Notes under the pieces: generated by a model
Seen by the model: the letters and a program-made list of their open reading frames with translations, nothing else
Databases searched by the model: none
Told to the model about the DNA's origin: nothing
Translations under genes and position numbers: made by a program
Part shown: in pieces, positions 16,396 to 25,106 of the stretch
Layout: every line of letters begins with the position of its first letter
Numbering within the stretch: the stretch's first letter is position 1
From: an uncultured Campylobacter sp.
Lineage (GTDB): Bacteria > Campylobacterota > Campylobacteria > Campylobacterales > Campylobacteraceae
DNA: 64,000 nt
Assembly: GCF_937973075.1 (NCBI RefSeq)
Contig: NZ_CALBWL010000026.1
Coordinates: 1 to 64,000, forward strand
Direction of reading: 5' to 3'

Positions 16396-18843
16396 ATGAA
16401 AAGGCGAGACTTTTTAAAGGCAGGGATTTTAGGCGCAAGCGCGGCAAGCGCTAGCAGGATCGAGGGGGTCACGCAGACGATTTTCGATAATAGAAAGGTA
16501 TTCGGCGCAAATAGATTCGGCACTTTTTGGCTAAATTTAAACTCGTCGCAGATCGTTTCGGTAAGCGATTTCGAAGGCGATAAATTTCCAAACACGATGA
16601 ATTACAGCTTGCCCGATTCCGTGCAGAACGAAAACCGCGTGCTCTATCCGATGGTGCGCAAAAGCTATCTAAAGGCAAAAGGCGCGGCAAAGAGCGAACT
16701 GCGCGGCAAAGAGGAGTTCGTGCGCGTTAGCTGGGACGTCGCGCTTGATCTAGCGGCGAAGGCTTTGAAAGAAAATTTCGACAAATACGGCGCCGAGGCG
16801 ATCTACGGCGAGTGCTACTGGTGGGGCGGTAGCGGCAAGATCGGCTGGGGACGCACCGTAGCGCACCGAATGCTTAAAATTTTAGGCGGCTACGTAGAGG
16901 AAAGCGACGATTACTCCACCGGCGCGGGGCTCGTCATCATGCCTCATGTGCTTGGCTCAAGCGCCGTTTACGACGCGCCTACTACGTGGAAAGCGATCGT
17001 CAAAAACGCTAAAAACGTCGTGTTTTGGGCGACTGATCCTGCGGTAACCAATCAAATTTCATCTATTCCGCCTACGCACGACGGCTACATTGGCATGCAA
17101 GAGCTTAAGAAATCGGGCATCAAAACCTACAGCGTAAACGTAATGAGAAACGACACCGCGCGCTACTTTGACAGCGAAGATATCATCGTGCGCCCAAATA
17201 CCGACACCGCGCTCATCATCGGCATGTGCCATTATCTGTTTACGAACAACCTCTATGACGAGGAATTTATCAAAAAATACACCGTCGGATTTAATAAATT
17301 TAAAGCGTATTTTCTAGGCGAGGGCGATAAAATCGTAAAGGACGCCGCTTGGGCGAGCAAAATTTGCGGGCTTAGCGAGAAGGCTATTGCGAAATTTGCT
17401 ACGGCGCTTGCAAAGGAGCCGAGCACGATCCTAATCGGTCGCGGTTTGCAGCGTGCCGATCACGGCGAGCAGCCTTTCTGGGCGCTAGTGGCGCTCAATG
17501 CGATGCTAGGGTATATCGGCAAGGAGGGTCTCGGCTTTGAATTTAGCCTAGGCTACGGCTCTGCGGGCGCTACGAATAAGGTGGCTCCGATTTTAAAGGG
17601 ACTTAGCACTCGTATAGATGAAAAATACGAAAATACGGGCTCTGCGCCTTGGAAAAACGCGAAAAATATCACCATCCCGTCCTCTCGCAGCATAGAGGCG
17701 CTGGAGCATCCGGGCAAGCAGATCGATTATGACGGCACCAAGATCAAGCTGCCGCATATGAGAGTCGCATATATGGCGTGCGGATCGATGTTTACGCGTC
17801 ATCAAGACGTGAATAATATTGTGAGGCAGTGGCGTAAATTTGATACCGTTATCACCGCCGAACCTTACTGGACGAGCACGGCGAAGCTTAGCGACATCGT
17901 ACTTCCCGTCGCGATCGAGGTCGAACGCAACGACATCAACCAAACGGGCGCTACGGGCGAATATATAGTCGCTTACAGGCCCGCAATCGAGCCGATGGGT
18001 GAGAGTAAGAGCGACTTTTGGATCTGCGAGCAGATCTGCAAGCGCTGGGGATACGGCGAGGTCTTTAGCGAGGGCAAGGATGAGCTAGGATGGATGAAGG
18101 AATTCTACGCCGATGCCGTAGAGCAAGCTAAAGGTCTAAATATAACGATGCCTAGCTTTGAGGAATTTTACGACAAGGGCTTCGTGCGCTTTGAAAAGGA
18201 CGACGAGAGCAGCGCGCTATACACGCGCCTTGCGGCATTCCGCGAAAATCCCGCCAAAAACCGCCTAGGCACCCCATCTGGCAAGATCGAGCTTTACTCA
18301 CCAACGATCGCTAAGATGGGCTATGCCGACTGCCCGCCGATGCCTACTTGGATCGAGCCTAAAGAGTGGCTAGGCGATGCGAAAAAGACGGCGAAGTATC
18401 CGATCCACATCGTTAGCCCGCACTCTCGCTACCGCCTGCACAGCCAGCTAAACAACTCGATCATCAGAAATTTTGCCGAGGTTAGCGGCAGAGAGCCCGT
18501 GCTCATCAATCCAAAAGACGCCGAAGCTCGCGGGCTTGCGAACGGCGACATCGTGCGCGTTTTTAACAACCGCGGCGAAATTTTAGCAGGCGTGCTCGTT
18601 ACCGACATCGTGCCCGAGCGCGTCGCAGCGATCTGCGAAGGCGCATGGTACGATCCCGAGGTTTGGGGCGAGAAGAGCCTCTGCCAGCACGGCTGCGTAA
18701 ACGTGCTTACGTTTGATAAAGGCACGTCAAGTCTCGCGCAAAGTAACTCGGCTCACACCGTGCTAGCGCAGATTGAGAAATTTAAGGGAGAGATTAAGCC
18801 GATTACGGCGTTTGGTAAACCTAAAATTTTGCAGTCGCTATAA
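16396..18843 (+). CDS. Molybdopterin S-/N-oxide reductase, BisC/TorZ/MtsZ-like (Tat-exported)
   Basis: 815 residues. A twin-arginine signal MKRRDFLKAG begins the protein. The Mo-coordinating serine is S174 in DDYSTGAGLVIMPH, as in DMSO/TMAO reductases. The loop over the active site reads CYWWGGSGK at 140-148 and lacks the YGW of DMSO reductase, closer to biotin- or methionine-sulfoxide reductase types. The C-terminal MGD-binding domain has HSRYRLHSQLNNS near residue 675. It should reduce an S- or N-oxide in the periplasm using electrons from the cytochrome encoded upstream; the true substrate is undetermined. AAAGGAGATCAG precedes the start. Confidence 0.9.
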   Translation: MKRRDFLKAGILGASAASASRIEGVTQTIFDNRKVFGANRFGTFWLNLNSSQIVSVSDFEGDKFPNTMNYSLPDSVQNENRVLYPMVRKSYLKAKGAAKSELRGKEEFVRVSWDVALDLAAKALKENFDKYGAEAIYGECYWWGGSGKIGWGRTVAHRMLKILGGYVEESDDYSTGAGLVIMPHVLGSSAVYDAPTTWKAIVKNAKNVVFWATDPAVTNQISSIPPTHDGYIGMQELKKSGIKTYSVNVMRNDTARYFDSEDIIVRPNTDTALIIGMCHYLFTNNLYDEEFIKKYTVGFNKFKAYFLGEGDKIVKDAAWASKICGLSEKAIAKFATALAKEPSTILIGRGLQRADHGEQPFWALVALNAMLGYIGKEGLGFEFSLGYGSAGATNKVAPILKGLSTRIDEKYENTGSAPWKNAKNITIPSSRSIEALEHPGKQIDYDGTKIKLPHMRVAYMACGSMFTRHQDVNNIVRQWRKFDTVITAEPYWTSTAKLSDIVLPVAIEVERNDINQTGATGEYIVAYRPAIEPMGESKSDFWICEQICKRWGYGEVFSEGKDELGWMKEFYADAVEQAKGLNITMPSFEEFYDKGFVRFEKDDESSALYTRLAAFRENPAKNRLGTPSGKIELYSPTIAKMGYADCPPMPTWIEPKEWLGDAKKTAKYPIHIVSPHSRYRLHSQLNNSIIRNFAEVSGREPVLINPKDAEARGLANGDIVRVFNNRGEILAGVLVTDIVPERVAAICEGAWYDPEVWGEKSLCQHGCVNVLTFDKGTSSLAQSNSAHTVLAQIEKFKGEIKPITAFGKPKILQSL

Positions 18844-19092
18844 AATTTAGCGCGTCGTCTTTTAAGCGTCTTTGAATGAGCTAGAAAATTTCGCCCTGCG
18901 ACAGGCTAATTGCCTAGTCTTGGGACGAAATTTTCGTCGCAACATTCAAATCCATCTTAAAATACTTCCGCTTGTCTTTTTTGCGTTCAAATTTTGTAAT
19001 CCGTCAAATCGCGCTGCATTTTGTAAAGTAAGCATGGCAGAGTTTTTAAAATTTCGCTAAAATTCGCTCAAATTTAACCCAAAGGTCGCGCC
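18844..19092. other. Spacer after the first reductase
   Basis: No gene is supported. It contains a near-palindrome GACGAAATTTTCGTC at about 18924-18938, which may be a weak terminator hairpin for the reductase operon. Confidence 0.35.
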
Positions 19093-19809
19093 GTGCAAAT
19101 TCCGAATTTGATCCAAAATTTTATCCGCAAACGTATCGTTTCAGAGTGCATTTTACTGCCTTCTCTCTACCCCGACGAGGGCGAGTTTGACAGTTTTCAG
19201 GAGGGGTATAGGCTCGCTAGCCGCAAAACGGGCGAGGAGCTTGCAGACGATACGCCAGGCCAGTGGCGCAAGAGCTGGCGGGTCATCGCGCGTAACGGCA
19301 TGGACGATCCGTTTTTTGTAGATTTTGCCCTCGGGGACGCCTTGCCCGTGTATTTTGCCTACCACGGCGCCGGCTCGTGGGAGCCGATAAAGGTCGCGGA
19401 CGACATCGTTAAATTTGAAGAAATTTTAACCGCCCTTACTGCGCTTAAAAAACCATGCTCGCTTGAAGCGATCGCGCCGCTTGCTGATTTAAACAACGAA
19501 TTTTACCGCGAGCTGGCGGACGACTACGCGCGGGAAGATGAAGTGCGTGAGGAGCCGGGATATAGATATTTCAGCGTTTTTATCGAGGATTTGGGCGCGG
19601 ATAAGGTAAAAACGCTCGTGTTTTTAAAGAAATTTTTTGAAAACGAGAACTTTACGGCGACTAAAGAGAGGACGCAAAACCTGCCGCTTTGCGTATTTAG
19701 CGGCATAGAGGAGCTGGCGAGCCCGCTGCAAAACAAACTCGCCTCGCTCGGAATTAAATTTTACGCACGAGAGATAACTTTTAGCGAATTTATCGCGCGG
19801 AGTAGTTAA
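19093..19809 (+). CDS. SMI1/KNR4 (SUKH)-like protein
   Basis: 238 residues from a GTG at 19093, with AAAGGTCGCGCC upstream. The segment WRVIARNGMDDPFFVDFA (residues about 63-80) followed by LPVYFAYHGAGSWEP (about 85-99) resembles the SMI1/KNR4 fold, in which a polar strand pair precedes an H-G-x-G-x-W element. In bacteria this superfamily supplies immunity proteins against polymorphic toxins and also proteins of unknown role. No toxin gene is adjacent, so an immunity role is not shown. The last 60 residues, beyond the SUKH-like part, are helical and unplaced. Confidence 0.6.
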   Translation: MQIPNLIQNFIRKRIVSECILLPSLYPDEGEFDSFQEGYRLASRKTGEELADDTPGQWRKSWRVIARNGMDDPFFVDFALGDALPVYFAYHGAGSWEPIKVADDIVKFEEILTALTALKKPCSLEAIAPLADLNNEFYRELADDYAREDEVREEPGYRYFSVFIEDLGADKVKTLVFLKKFFENENFTATKERTQNLPLCVFSGIEELASPLQNKLASLGIKFYAREITFSEFIARSS

Positions 19810-19838
19810 GCGGGCAAATTTTAAAATTTCAACTCCCG

Positions 19839-19867
19839 CTGCTGCTAAATTTAAAATTTAGCAGCAG
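19839..19867. repeat. 29-nt near-perfect palindrome after the SUKH-like gene
   Basis: CTGCTGCTAAATTT, one A, then AAATTTAGCAGCAG: 14-base arms. It lies 30 bases beyond the stop at 19809 and can form a stable hairpin; no T-run follows, so termination is uncertain. Confidence 0.6.
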
Positions 19868-19986
19868 GCGATCCTATAAATTTCATGCTCGTTCGCTTGC
19901 TATCGCAGTGCGCTAACAGCTTTGCGTACGCTGGAGCGCAAATTAAAGCATAAAATCAAAATGTAAAATTGAAGTAGAATTTTAAG

Positions 19987-20019
19987 CGCCCTACTTCGTT
20001 TTTTACTTGCAGTAGGGCG
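19987..20019. terminator. Hairpin between convergent genes
   Basis: CGCCCTACT pairs with AGTAGGGCG across a 15-nt loop rich in T. It lies between the plus-strand SUKH-like gene and the minus-strand tpx, a place where a shared terminator would be expected. Confidence 0.45.
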
Positions 20020-20085
20020 AATTTGCTTAAAGTAGTGAACTAAAGCGAGGCGAAAATTATCCAAACCTTGGATCTATTATCTTGC

Positions 20086-20610
20086 TCAGTTAGAGCAGCT
20101 GTTGCGAGCGACGAGCTCTGCAAAATCCAGCGCTGCGTCGTAGTCGGGCTCAGAGGCTATGTCGCTTACGAGCTCTTTATAAACCACAACGCCTGCGGTA
20201 TCTATGACGAAGATTGCTCTGGCGCTAAGACCTGCTAATGCGCCGCTGGCGATGAGGGTGCCGTAGCGGCGGCAAAATTCCTTATCGCGGAAATCACTTG
20301 CAACGCGTAGATTTTTGATTCCCTCAGTCGTGCAAAACCTCCCCATCGCAAACGGCAAATCCATCGAAACGACGATTACTTCGGTGTTGGGAAGCGATGC
20401 GGCGCGCTCGTTGAACTTACGTGCCTCTGTCGCGCAGACGGGCGTATCTAGCGACGGCACGGCGACGATGATTTGCACGTGCTTGCCGCTAGCGATCTCG
20501 ATTTCGCTTAGATCTTGAGCTACTAAGCGCACTTGCGGCGCGCGATCGCCTAGATTTATCTCTTGCCCGCTTAGCTCTACGGGCTTTCCTTGAAATGTTA
20601 CTGTTGACAT
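20086..20610 (-). CDS. tpx: Thiol peroxidase (atypical 2-Cys peroxiredoxin)
   Basis: 174 residues, the usual Tpx length. It reduces hydrogen peroxide and alkyl peroxides in the periplasm or cytoplasm using thioredoxin. The peroxidatic cysteine is C59 in SLDTPVCATEARKF and the resolving cysteine C93 in GRFCTTEGI, the standard Tpx spacing. The extra C-terminal residues NSCSN add a third cysteine not typical of the family. It is transcribed divergently from the TM2 gene across 89 bases; AAAGGACAAAA precedes the start. Confidence 0.97.
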   Translation of the reverse strand: MSTVTFQGKPVELSGQEINLGDRAPQVRLVAQDLSEIEIASGKHVQIIVAVPSLDTPVCATEARKFNERAASLPNTEVIVVSMDLPFAMGRFCTTEGIKNLRVASDFRDKEFCRRYGTLIASGALAGLSARAIFVIDTAGVVVYKELVSDIASEPDYDAALDFAELVARNSCSN

Positions 20611-20699
20611 TTTTGTCCTTTGTTTTGAATTTGTAGCGGCGAATATACAAAAATTCCTTAAATTTCAGGTAAAATTGCTTTAAAAATCAAGGAGAGCAG

Positions 20700-22175
20700 A
20701 TGGGCGAAGATATTTGGGGCAGCAGCAATCCTGCATCGCTAGCCAGTATAAGACGTAAAAGCGGTGAAGAAAAAAGGCCCCTGGATGAGAAGCCACAGGA
20801 GCAATCTGAGAATTTAGATTTAGCGCAAGAAGAACTTGCGGCGGATGATACTATAGAGCAAAATTCTGCGACTCAGAATTCTATAGAGCAAAATTCCACT
20901 TCCATAAGGCAAAATTTTACTCCACAAAATTCTGCGGAGCAAAATTTAGCTTTTGCAGCTCAAGGCTTGGATGAAGAAAATTCTATTTTGCGAGATTCTG
21001 CCGCGACAGGCTCTAGCGAGCAAGATTCTAACGCTAAAAGTTTTAATTCTACCGAGAATGCCGCAAACTCGCAGAATTTTACAGAGCAGAATTCCACTTG
21101 GCAAAATTTAGCTTCCTCAAATTCCGATAGAATTAACTCTACGCAAAGCTCAGCTAAGGCTTACGATCTAAATAAAGCCTACGTATTTTATATGTTTCTC
21201 GGGCCTTTCGGCGCGCATAGATTTTATCTTGGGCGTATAATTTCCGCGATTTTTCAGCTTTTAGGCGGGCTACCATTTCTCATCTGGCTTTTTTTAGTAG
21301 TGGTTACTGTCATGTGGACGAGTATAGAAGGTAACGAGCTGTTGGCGCTTATAAACTCATCTCGTCCGGATTTGGGCGTGCAAGCATCAGACCTAAAGGA
21401 TATAGAACAGAGCTTTTTTCATTTTATGGTTATTTTCTCGGTGCCTAATGTTTTGTTTTTAATCTGGCTTATTAGCGACTTTTTTAGGTTGCCTGAAATG
21501 GTGCGAAAGCTAAATGCCTCCGTGGGTGTGGGAGATATTACCTATCTTTATGTGGACGATGTTATGGAATGTGGCGAGAGTCTATCTAATGCCGAAACCG
21601 CTCTTTATATAGCATTTGGACTTGAGGTACTAAGTGCAGTGAGTGGATATATTAAAAATGCGGACAAGACTGGTGCACTACAAGGTATCGGGATTATTTT
21701 GGTAATATGTTTAGCTGTAGGGCTATATTTTTTAGCGCGCGCAATACGCAGCACGGATTTGCTATCAAATGCTGCGATTGCTGGAGTTTTTTCGACTATA
21801 AGTGCGTTAATCATCGTATTTATAGGCTTTGGGCTTTTTAAGCCTTCTGTCTTTGCACTGTGTGTTTCTTGCGTGTGCATGTTGGTATATTTGATTTATC
21901 GGTTATTAATTAGCAAGGAGCTTTATGATTGTAGTGGCGAGAAAGACTATTTGAGAGCGTTTTATGTTATCGCAGCTACGGAGATGATAACTCTAGTTCT
22001 TGCGATACTTGGCTCGCAGCTTTTAGTTCTAGTATCCACCATAGGTCAGGTTGTCGCAGCAGTTCTAAATGTTTCGGCGGTTTATGGCACTAGGGAGGTT
22101 ACCACTTCAAAAGGTGGCTACAATCTAGCGAATCTGGCGTATCACGTAAGGCAGATGAACGGGCGGGAGTTTTAG
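20700..22175 (+). CDS. TM2-domain membrane protein with N-terminal Gln-Asn-Ser repeats
   Basis: 491 residues. Residues about 50-150 are low-complexity with the triplet QNS/QNF/QNL recurring every 7-13 residues (EQNSATQNSIEQNS and similar). At the DNA level these are AAAATTC/GAATTC motifs like those in the intergenic spacers. A TM2 domain follows at about 157-200 (AYVFYMFLGPFGAHRFYLG), then several hydrophobic segments to about residue 460. TM2 proteins are membrane proteins of poorly known role. AAGGAGAGCAG lies directly before the start. The following DUF805 gene is in the same direction. Confidence 0.82.
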   Translation: MGEDIWGSSNPASLASIRRKSGEEKRPLDEKPQEQSENLDLAQEELAADDTIEQNSATQNSIEQNSTSIRQNFTPQNSAEQNLAFAAQGLDEENSILRDSAATGSSEQDSNAKSFNSTENAANSQNFTEQNSTWQNLASSNSDRINSTQSSAKAYDLNKAYVFYMFLGPFGAHRFYLGRIISAIFQLLGGLPFLIWLFLVVVTVMWTSIEGNELLALINSSRPDLGVQASDLKDIEQSFFHFMVIFSVPNVLFLIWLISDFFRLPEMVRKLNASVGVGDITYLYVDDVMECGESLSNAETALYIAFGLEVLSAVSGYIKNADKTGALQGIGIILVICLAVGLYFLARAIRSTDLLSNAAIAGVFSTISALIIVFIGFGLFKPSVFALCVSCVCMLVYLIYRLLISKELYDCSGEKDYLRAFYVIAATEMITLVLAILGSQLLVLVSTIGQVVAAVLNVSAVYGTREVTTSKGGYNLANLAYHVRQMNGREF

Positions 22176-22235
22176 GTATTTAAATTTAAGGGGCGATTAG
22201 TATAATCCTACATTATTTTAAAAAAGGAGTTTAAA

Positions 22236-22679
22236 ATGACTTTTATGGAGTCTGTGCAAACTTGCGTAAAGCAAAAATACACCGCATTTAGCGGGCGAGC
22301 ATCGAGGTCGGAGTACTGGTGGTTTTTTCTATTTACCGTGCTTGGCGGGATTGTTTTGAGCTTGATAGATGGCGTTTTAGGCACTACAATAGGGTACAAT
22401 CAAATAATAGTCGGCAAAATAGTCCATCAAGAAATCGGCATTATAGATGCGCTTTTTCAGCTAGCTATGCTCGTGCCAGCCATCGCCGTATCAGTCAGGC
22501 GATTACATGACACGGATAGAAGCGGCTGGTTTTTTCTGCTTATTTTAACGCCGATCGTGGGTGCTTTTTTCGGCGATATCGGACTTTTGGTGTCATTTGT
22601 GGGTTGGATAGTGCTGCTTGTGTTTTTCGTGCAGCGCGGCGATAGCGGGTCCAATCGCTTCGGATACGATCCACTATGA
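22236..22679 (+). CDS. DUF805 family membrane protein
   Basis: 147 residues with four hydrophobic segments. The family pattern is clear: an N-terminal soluble lead YTAFSGRASRSEYWWFFLF near residues 14-32 and the mid motif VSVRRLHDTDRSGWFFL near 83-99, as in DUF805 (YhaH-like) proteins. The function of the family is not established. AAAAAGGAGTTTAAA precedes the start. It lies 60 bases after the TM2 gene, and both may form one membrane-protein unit. Confidence 0.9.
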   Translation: MTFMESVQTCVKQKYTAFSGRASRSEYWWFFLFTVLGGIVLSLIDGVLGTTIGYNQIIVGKIVHQEIGIIDALFQLAMLVPAIAVSVRRLHDTDRSGWFFLLILTPIVGAFFGDIGLLVSFVGWIVLLVFFVQRGDSGSNRFGYDPL

Positions 22680-22696
22680 TACAGCTCTAAACTTTG

Positions 22697-22722
22697 CGGA
22701 ATTTTAGAATTCTAAAATTCCG
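22697..22722. repeat. Perfect 26-bp palindrome after the DUF805 gene
   Basis: CGGAATTTTAGAA followed directly by its exact complement. It is 17 bases past the stop at 22679 and is the cleanest copy of the GCGGAATTTT-type element found in many spacers of this window. It can form a hairpin or bind a dimeric protein. Confidence 0.65.
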
Positions 22723-22856
22723 TGCAGATAAAATTCTTTGTATTATCGTTTAAAATTCTACGCATAAGCACTTTGTAGCGCTAAATTTTTCTTAAAATAA
22801 GCTTTTCAATTACGCTTTAATTGATTGCCGTTATCTGTAACTTAGAATTTTTATAT

Positions 22857-22862
22857 TATAAT
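22857..22862 (+). promoter_or_regulatory. -10 box upstream of hutX
   Basis: TATAAT in TTTTTATATTATAATGG, 34 bases before the hutX start. I see no convincing Fur box over it. Confidence 0.5.
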
Positions 22863-22895
22863 GGCGCTCAAAATTTTATTTCGGAAAGGATGAAA

Positions 22896-23408
22896 ATGAA
22901 AGAGAGAATCGAGGCGCTGTTTGCGCAAAATCCTAAAATTTCGATCGCGCAGATCTGCAAAGAGCTCGGCGCGAAGGAGATCGACGTGCTGCTAAACCTG
23001 CCCGAGCGCTTCGGAAAGAGCGCGGGCGGCGATAAATTCTGCGAGGTCATTAGGGAGCTTGAGGGCTGGGGCGAGGTACTTTTCGTAAAAAATACGCCGA
23101 GCTTTATCATCGAGTTTAAAACCAAGATCCCAAGCGGCAAGAGCGCGCGCGGATATTATAATTTCGGCATGGGCGCAAACGGCGATGAGGCGCACGGGCT
23201 GGGCATTTTAGCGGGTCATCTAAAGACGGATGAGATCGATAAGATCATCCTCGTGACGCAGACTTTCATGGGGATGCTTTCGAAATTCGTGGGCTTTTAC
23301 GACAAAGCGGGCGAGAATATCTTTAAAATTTACGTCTCGCGCGATGAGAAAGGACAGCTTCTAGCCGAGCAAGACGCTAAATTTGAAGCGCTAAAAGCCG
23401 CGATTTAG
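22896..23408 (+). CDS. hutX: Haem utilisation carrier HutX/ChuX family
   Basis: 170 residues from the ATG at 22896. An ATG at 22890 overlaps the ribosome binding site GGAAAGGA, so the later one is preferred. The sequence matches the HutX/HugX/ChuX family: helical N-terminus with QICKELGAKEIDVLLNLPE, then the split-barrel with KTPSF-like NTPSFIIEFKTKIPSGK, GYYNFG, and AHGLGILAGHLKTDEIDKIILVTQTFMGMLSKFVGFYD. HutX carries haem in the cytoplasm to a haem oxygenase or degrading enzyme. No other haem-uptake gene is adjacent, so it is a stand-alone copy here. Confidence 0.92.
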   Translation: MKERIEALFAQNPKISIAQICKELGAKEIDVLLNLPERFGKSAGGDKFCEVIRELEGWGEVLFVKNTPSFIIEFKTKIPSGKSARGYYNFGMGANGDEAHGLGILAGHLKTDEIDKIILVTQTFMGMLSKFVGFYDKAGENIFKIYVSRDEKGQLLAEQDAKFEALKAAI

Positions 23409-23622
23409 CGCTCGCACAAAACTCGTCTTGCGCGGCTCGCTCATCGCTTGCTTAACGGCGCGTTGAAATTCTACGGGGTGCCAACCAAGGCGCTTTAAGC
23501 TCGCCAATAAGATTTCAGGCAAAATTTTAAATTATCGTTGATGATAAAATTCCAAACTCGCCTCGTCACTATTTGCGTCTTAAAGGCGTTTGGAATTTCA
23601 CGGGCTCGGCTAGCGCCCACTT

Positions 23623-23653
23623 TATTTGAAGCGGAATTTTGCCGCTTCAAATA
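23623..23653. terminator. Strong hairpin between convergent genes
   Basis: A 12-bp perfect stem, TATTTGAAGCGG and CCGCTTCAAATA, around a 7-nt AATTTTG loop. It lies between the end of hutX and the 3' end of the minus-strand gene at 23676, where a bidirectional terminator is expected. The 215 bases from hutX to this hairpin hold no gene. Confidence 0.6.
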
Positions 23654-23675
23654 GCTATTCTTTTCAAATTTACTT

Positions 23676-24110
23676 TCAACAATCTACTACTAAATTTTCA
23701 AAAACTAGGTCTATATTATCTTTGTACTGCTTATCGTCAAATTCTAAATTATTATTCGTAATTTCCCACCCGGTAATATCTCCAAGCTCCATAAGATACT
23801 GCTTGAGCTTTTCTAAAAATTTATCTGCATTTGCCTTTTTGTCGGAGCTCCACTCGTCTGAGCTAAAATGAATATACGCGATAATTTTTTTGCTTTTAAG
23901 ATAATATTTCGGTTGATAAATTCCTGATTTCGGAAAATATCTCGACACTTCCCCACTCAAACAAAGGCAAATATCGATCTTTTGCAGCGAGTGCATTTCA
24001 AAGTTGCTAAAAACCCTTTTAATCTCTTGCCTTACCGCTCTTATAATATCCGGCATATAGATCGGCACATCATCCGCCCCGCCGATAACGGCATTTATGT
24101 TAAATTTCAC
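23676..24110 (-). CDS. Hypothetical protein, AT-rich, unrecognised
   Basis: 144 residues, soluble, with no signal peptide. It has an N-terminal strand (MKFNINAVIGGADDVPIYM), a helix containing RAVRQEIKRVF, two beta segments (KIDICLCLSG, KKIIAYIHFSSDEWSSD) and an acidic C-terminus ending LVVDC. I do not recognise the family. Its low GC relative to neighbours and its size fit immunity or other accessory genes, but no toxin is next to it. No strong ribosome binding site is seen before the ATG at 24110 (sequence CGAGGTGCCGTGTG), which is moderately acceptable. Confidence 0.6.
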   Translation of the reverse strand: MKFNINAVIGGADDVPIYMPDIIRAVRQEIKRVFSNFEMHSLQKIDICLCLSGEVSRYFPKSGIYQPKYYLKSKKIIAYIHFSSDEWSSDKKANADKFLEKLKQYLMELGDITGWEITNNNLEFDDKQYKDNIDLVFENLVVDC

Positions 24111-24486
24111 ACGGCACCTCGTCCTTAAATTATAAAGTGATATTATTCAAAATTTTGGCTCATTATATCATCTTCATAATATTTATCGAGTATCGGGGTT
24201 TCGAGGGTTTTAAAATCGGCATATTTTTCCTCAAAACAGAGCCGAATAAAGATAAATTTTATAAAATCTACCATTTTAATTTCATATTTCAAAAACGTTT
24301 CGCCGTTACGCAAGGAGCGACAAATTTTAAAATTGAAATTTTATACGTTAAGCTTAAAGTGTATAAAACTCCGATATTTAGGCAATGCAGACATGAATTT
24401 TTATCTTTTACTGCTATAATTCTCTCATAAATTTAAATTTTAAGATTAAAAAGTATTCTTAAGAATTTTATAAGACGGAGGAGATC
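24111..24486. other. AT-rich spacer with an ATTCTTAAGAAT palindrome
   Basis: No gene is supported; a 97-codon open frame at 24137-24430 has repetitive Phe/Ile/Lys composition and no ribosome binding site. ATTCTTAAGAAT at 24455-24466 is a perfect 12-bp palindrome 20 bases upstream of the TTG start of the next gene, so it could be an operator or part of the promoter. Confidence 0.4.
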
Positions 24487-25086
24487 TTGAATAGATTGAT
24501 TTTGAAGATTTACGCGTGGCAAAATACCGCTACGCCATGGTTTTGGCTCTTTGTGATAAGCGCAGGCTATCTTGCGGTATCGTATTTTTTCTTTCAGCGC
24601 TGCCTTTTTATGTCGCCTACGCAGACGAGCGCCCTCGTGCGTCTGGGCTTTGCCGTAGCGGGCGTGGGCGCGCTCATCGGCTTGCTGCTGCCGTTTGACT
24701 TCATAACAAGGCTTGTTGCTTACGCGCTTGGCTTTGCGGGCACGATATACGGCTATTTACAAAGCTCCGCGCCGCACCCCGCCGCAGATACCGCAAATTG
24801 CCTCGCCGCACCCGCATTTCCTTTTGCGGCACCGCTTGATAGCCTGCTGCCGGAGCTATTTCGCCCCGCAAGTTGCACGGGCACCCCGTCCTTCCCCACA
24901 GGCACCGCGCTTAGCGATGTGCAGAGCTTTTTTGGCGGATTTTACGGCGAGGGATTTTATCTGGTGCCGAGCATTAAATTTGCAGACGCGGCGCAGTGCG
25001 CGCAGGTAGCGTTTGCGGCATTCGCGGCGATTTTAGCCGTGATGTTTGCGGGCTTTTTATACGGCAGATTTACGAGAAGTTTTTAA
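24487..25086 (+). CDS. DsbB-like membrane protein lacking the first-loop CxxC
   Basis: 199 residues from a TTG with strong GACGGAGGAG upstream. Four membrane segments lie at about 19-37, 52-69, 73-91 and 172-191. The second periplasmic loop matches DsbB: C105 and C130 flank APLDSLLPELF, as C104 and C130 of E. coli DsbB flank LPLDKWVPQVF. In the first loop the DsbB KPCVLCIYER aligns with SPTQTSALVR at 43-52, so both quinone-linked cysteines are replaced (T45, S48) while the arginine (R52) remains. C39 and C171 are extra. DsbB normally reoxidises DsbA and passes electrons to quinone; this protein cannot do so in the usual way. It is 20 bases upstream of the cytochrome c/reductase pair. Confidence 0.7.
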   Translation: MNRLILKIYAWQNTATPWFWLFVISAGYLAVSYFFFQRCLFMSPTQTSALVRLGFAVAGVGALIGLLLPFDFITRLVAYALGFAGTIYGYLQSSAPHPAADTANCLAAPAFPFAAPLDSLLPELFRPASCTGTPSFPTGTALSDVQSFFGGFYGEGFYLVPSIKFADAAQCAQVAFAAFAAILAVMFAGFLYGRFTRSF

Positions 25087-25106
25087 AATTTTAAGAAAGG
25101 ATAAGC

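Noticed and set aside
24137..24430. 97-codon open frame on the plus strand
   Set aside because: Phe/Ile/Lys-rich AT-driven composition, no ribosome binding site, and it lies over spacer sequence with no protein-like pattern.
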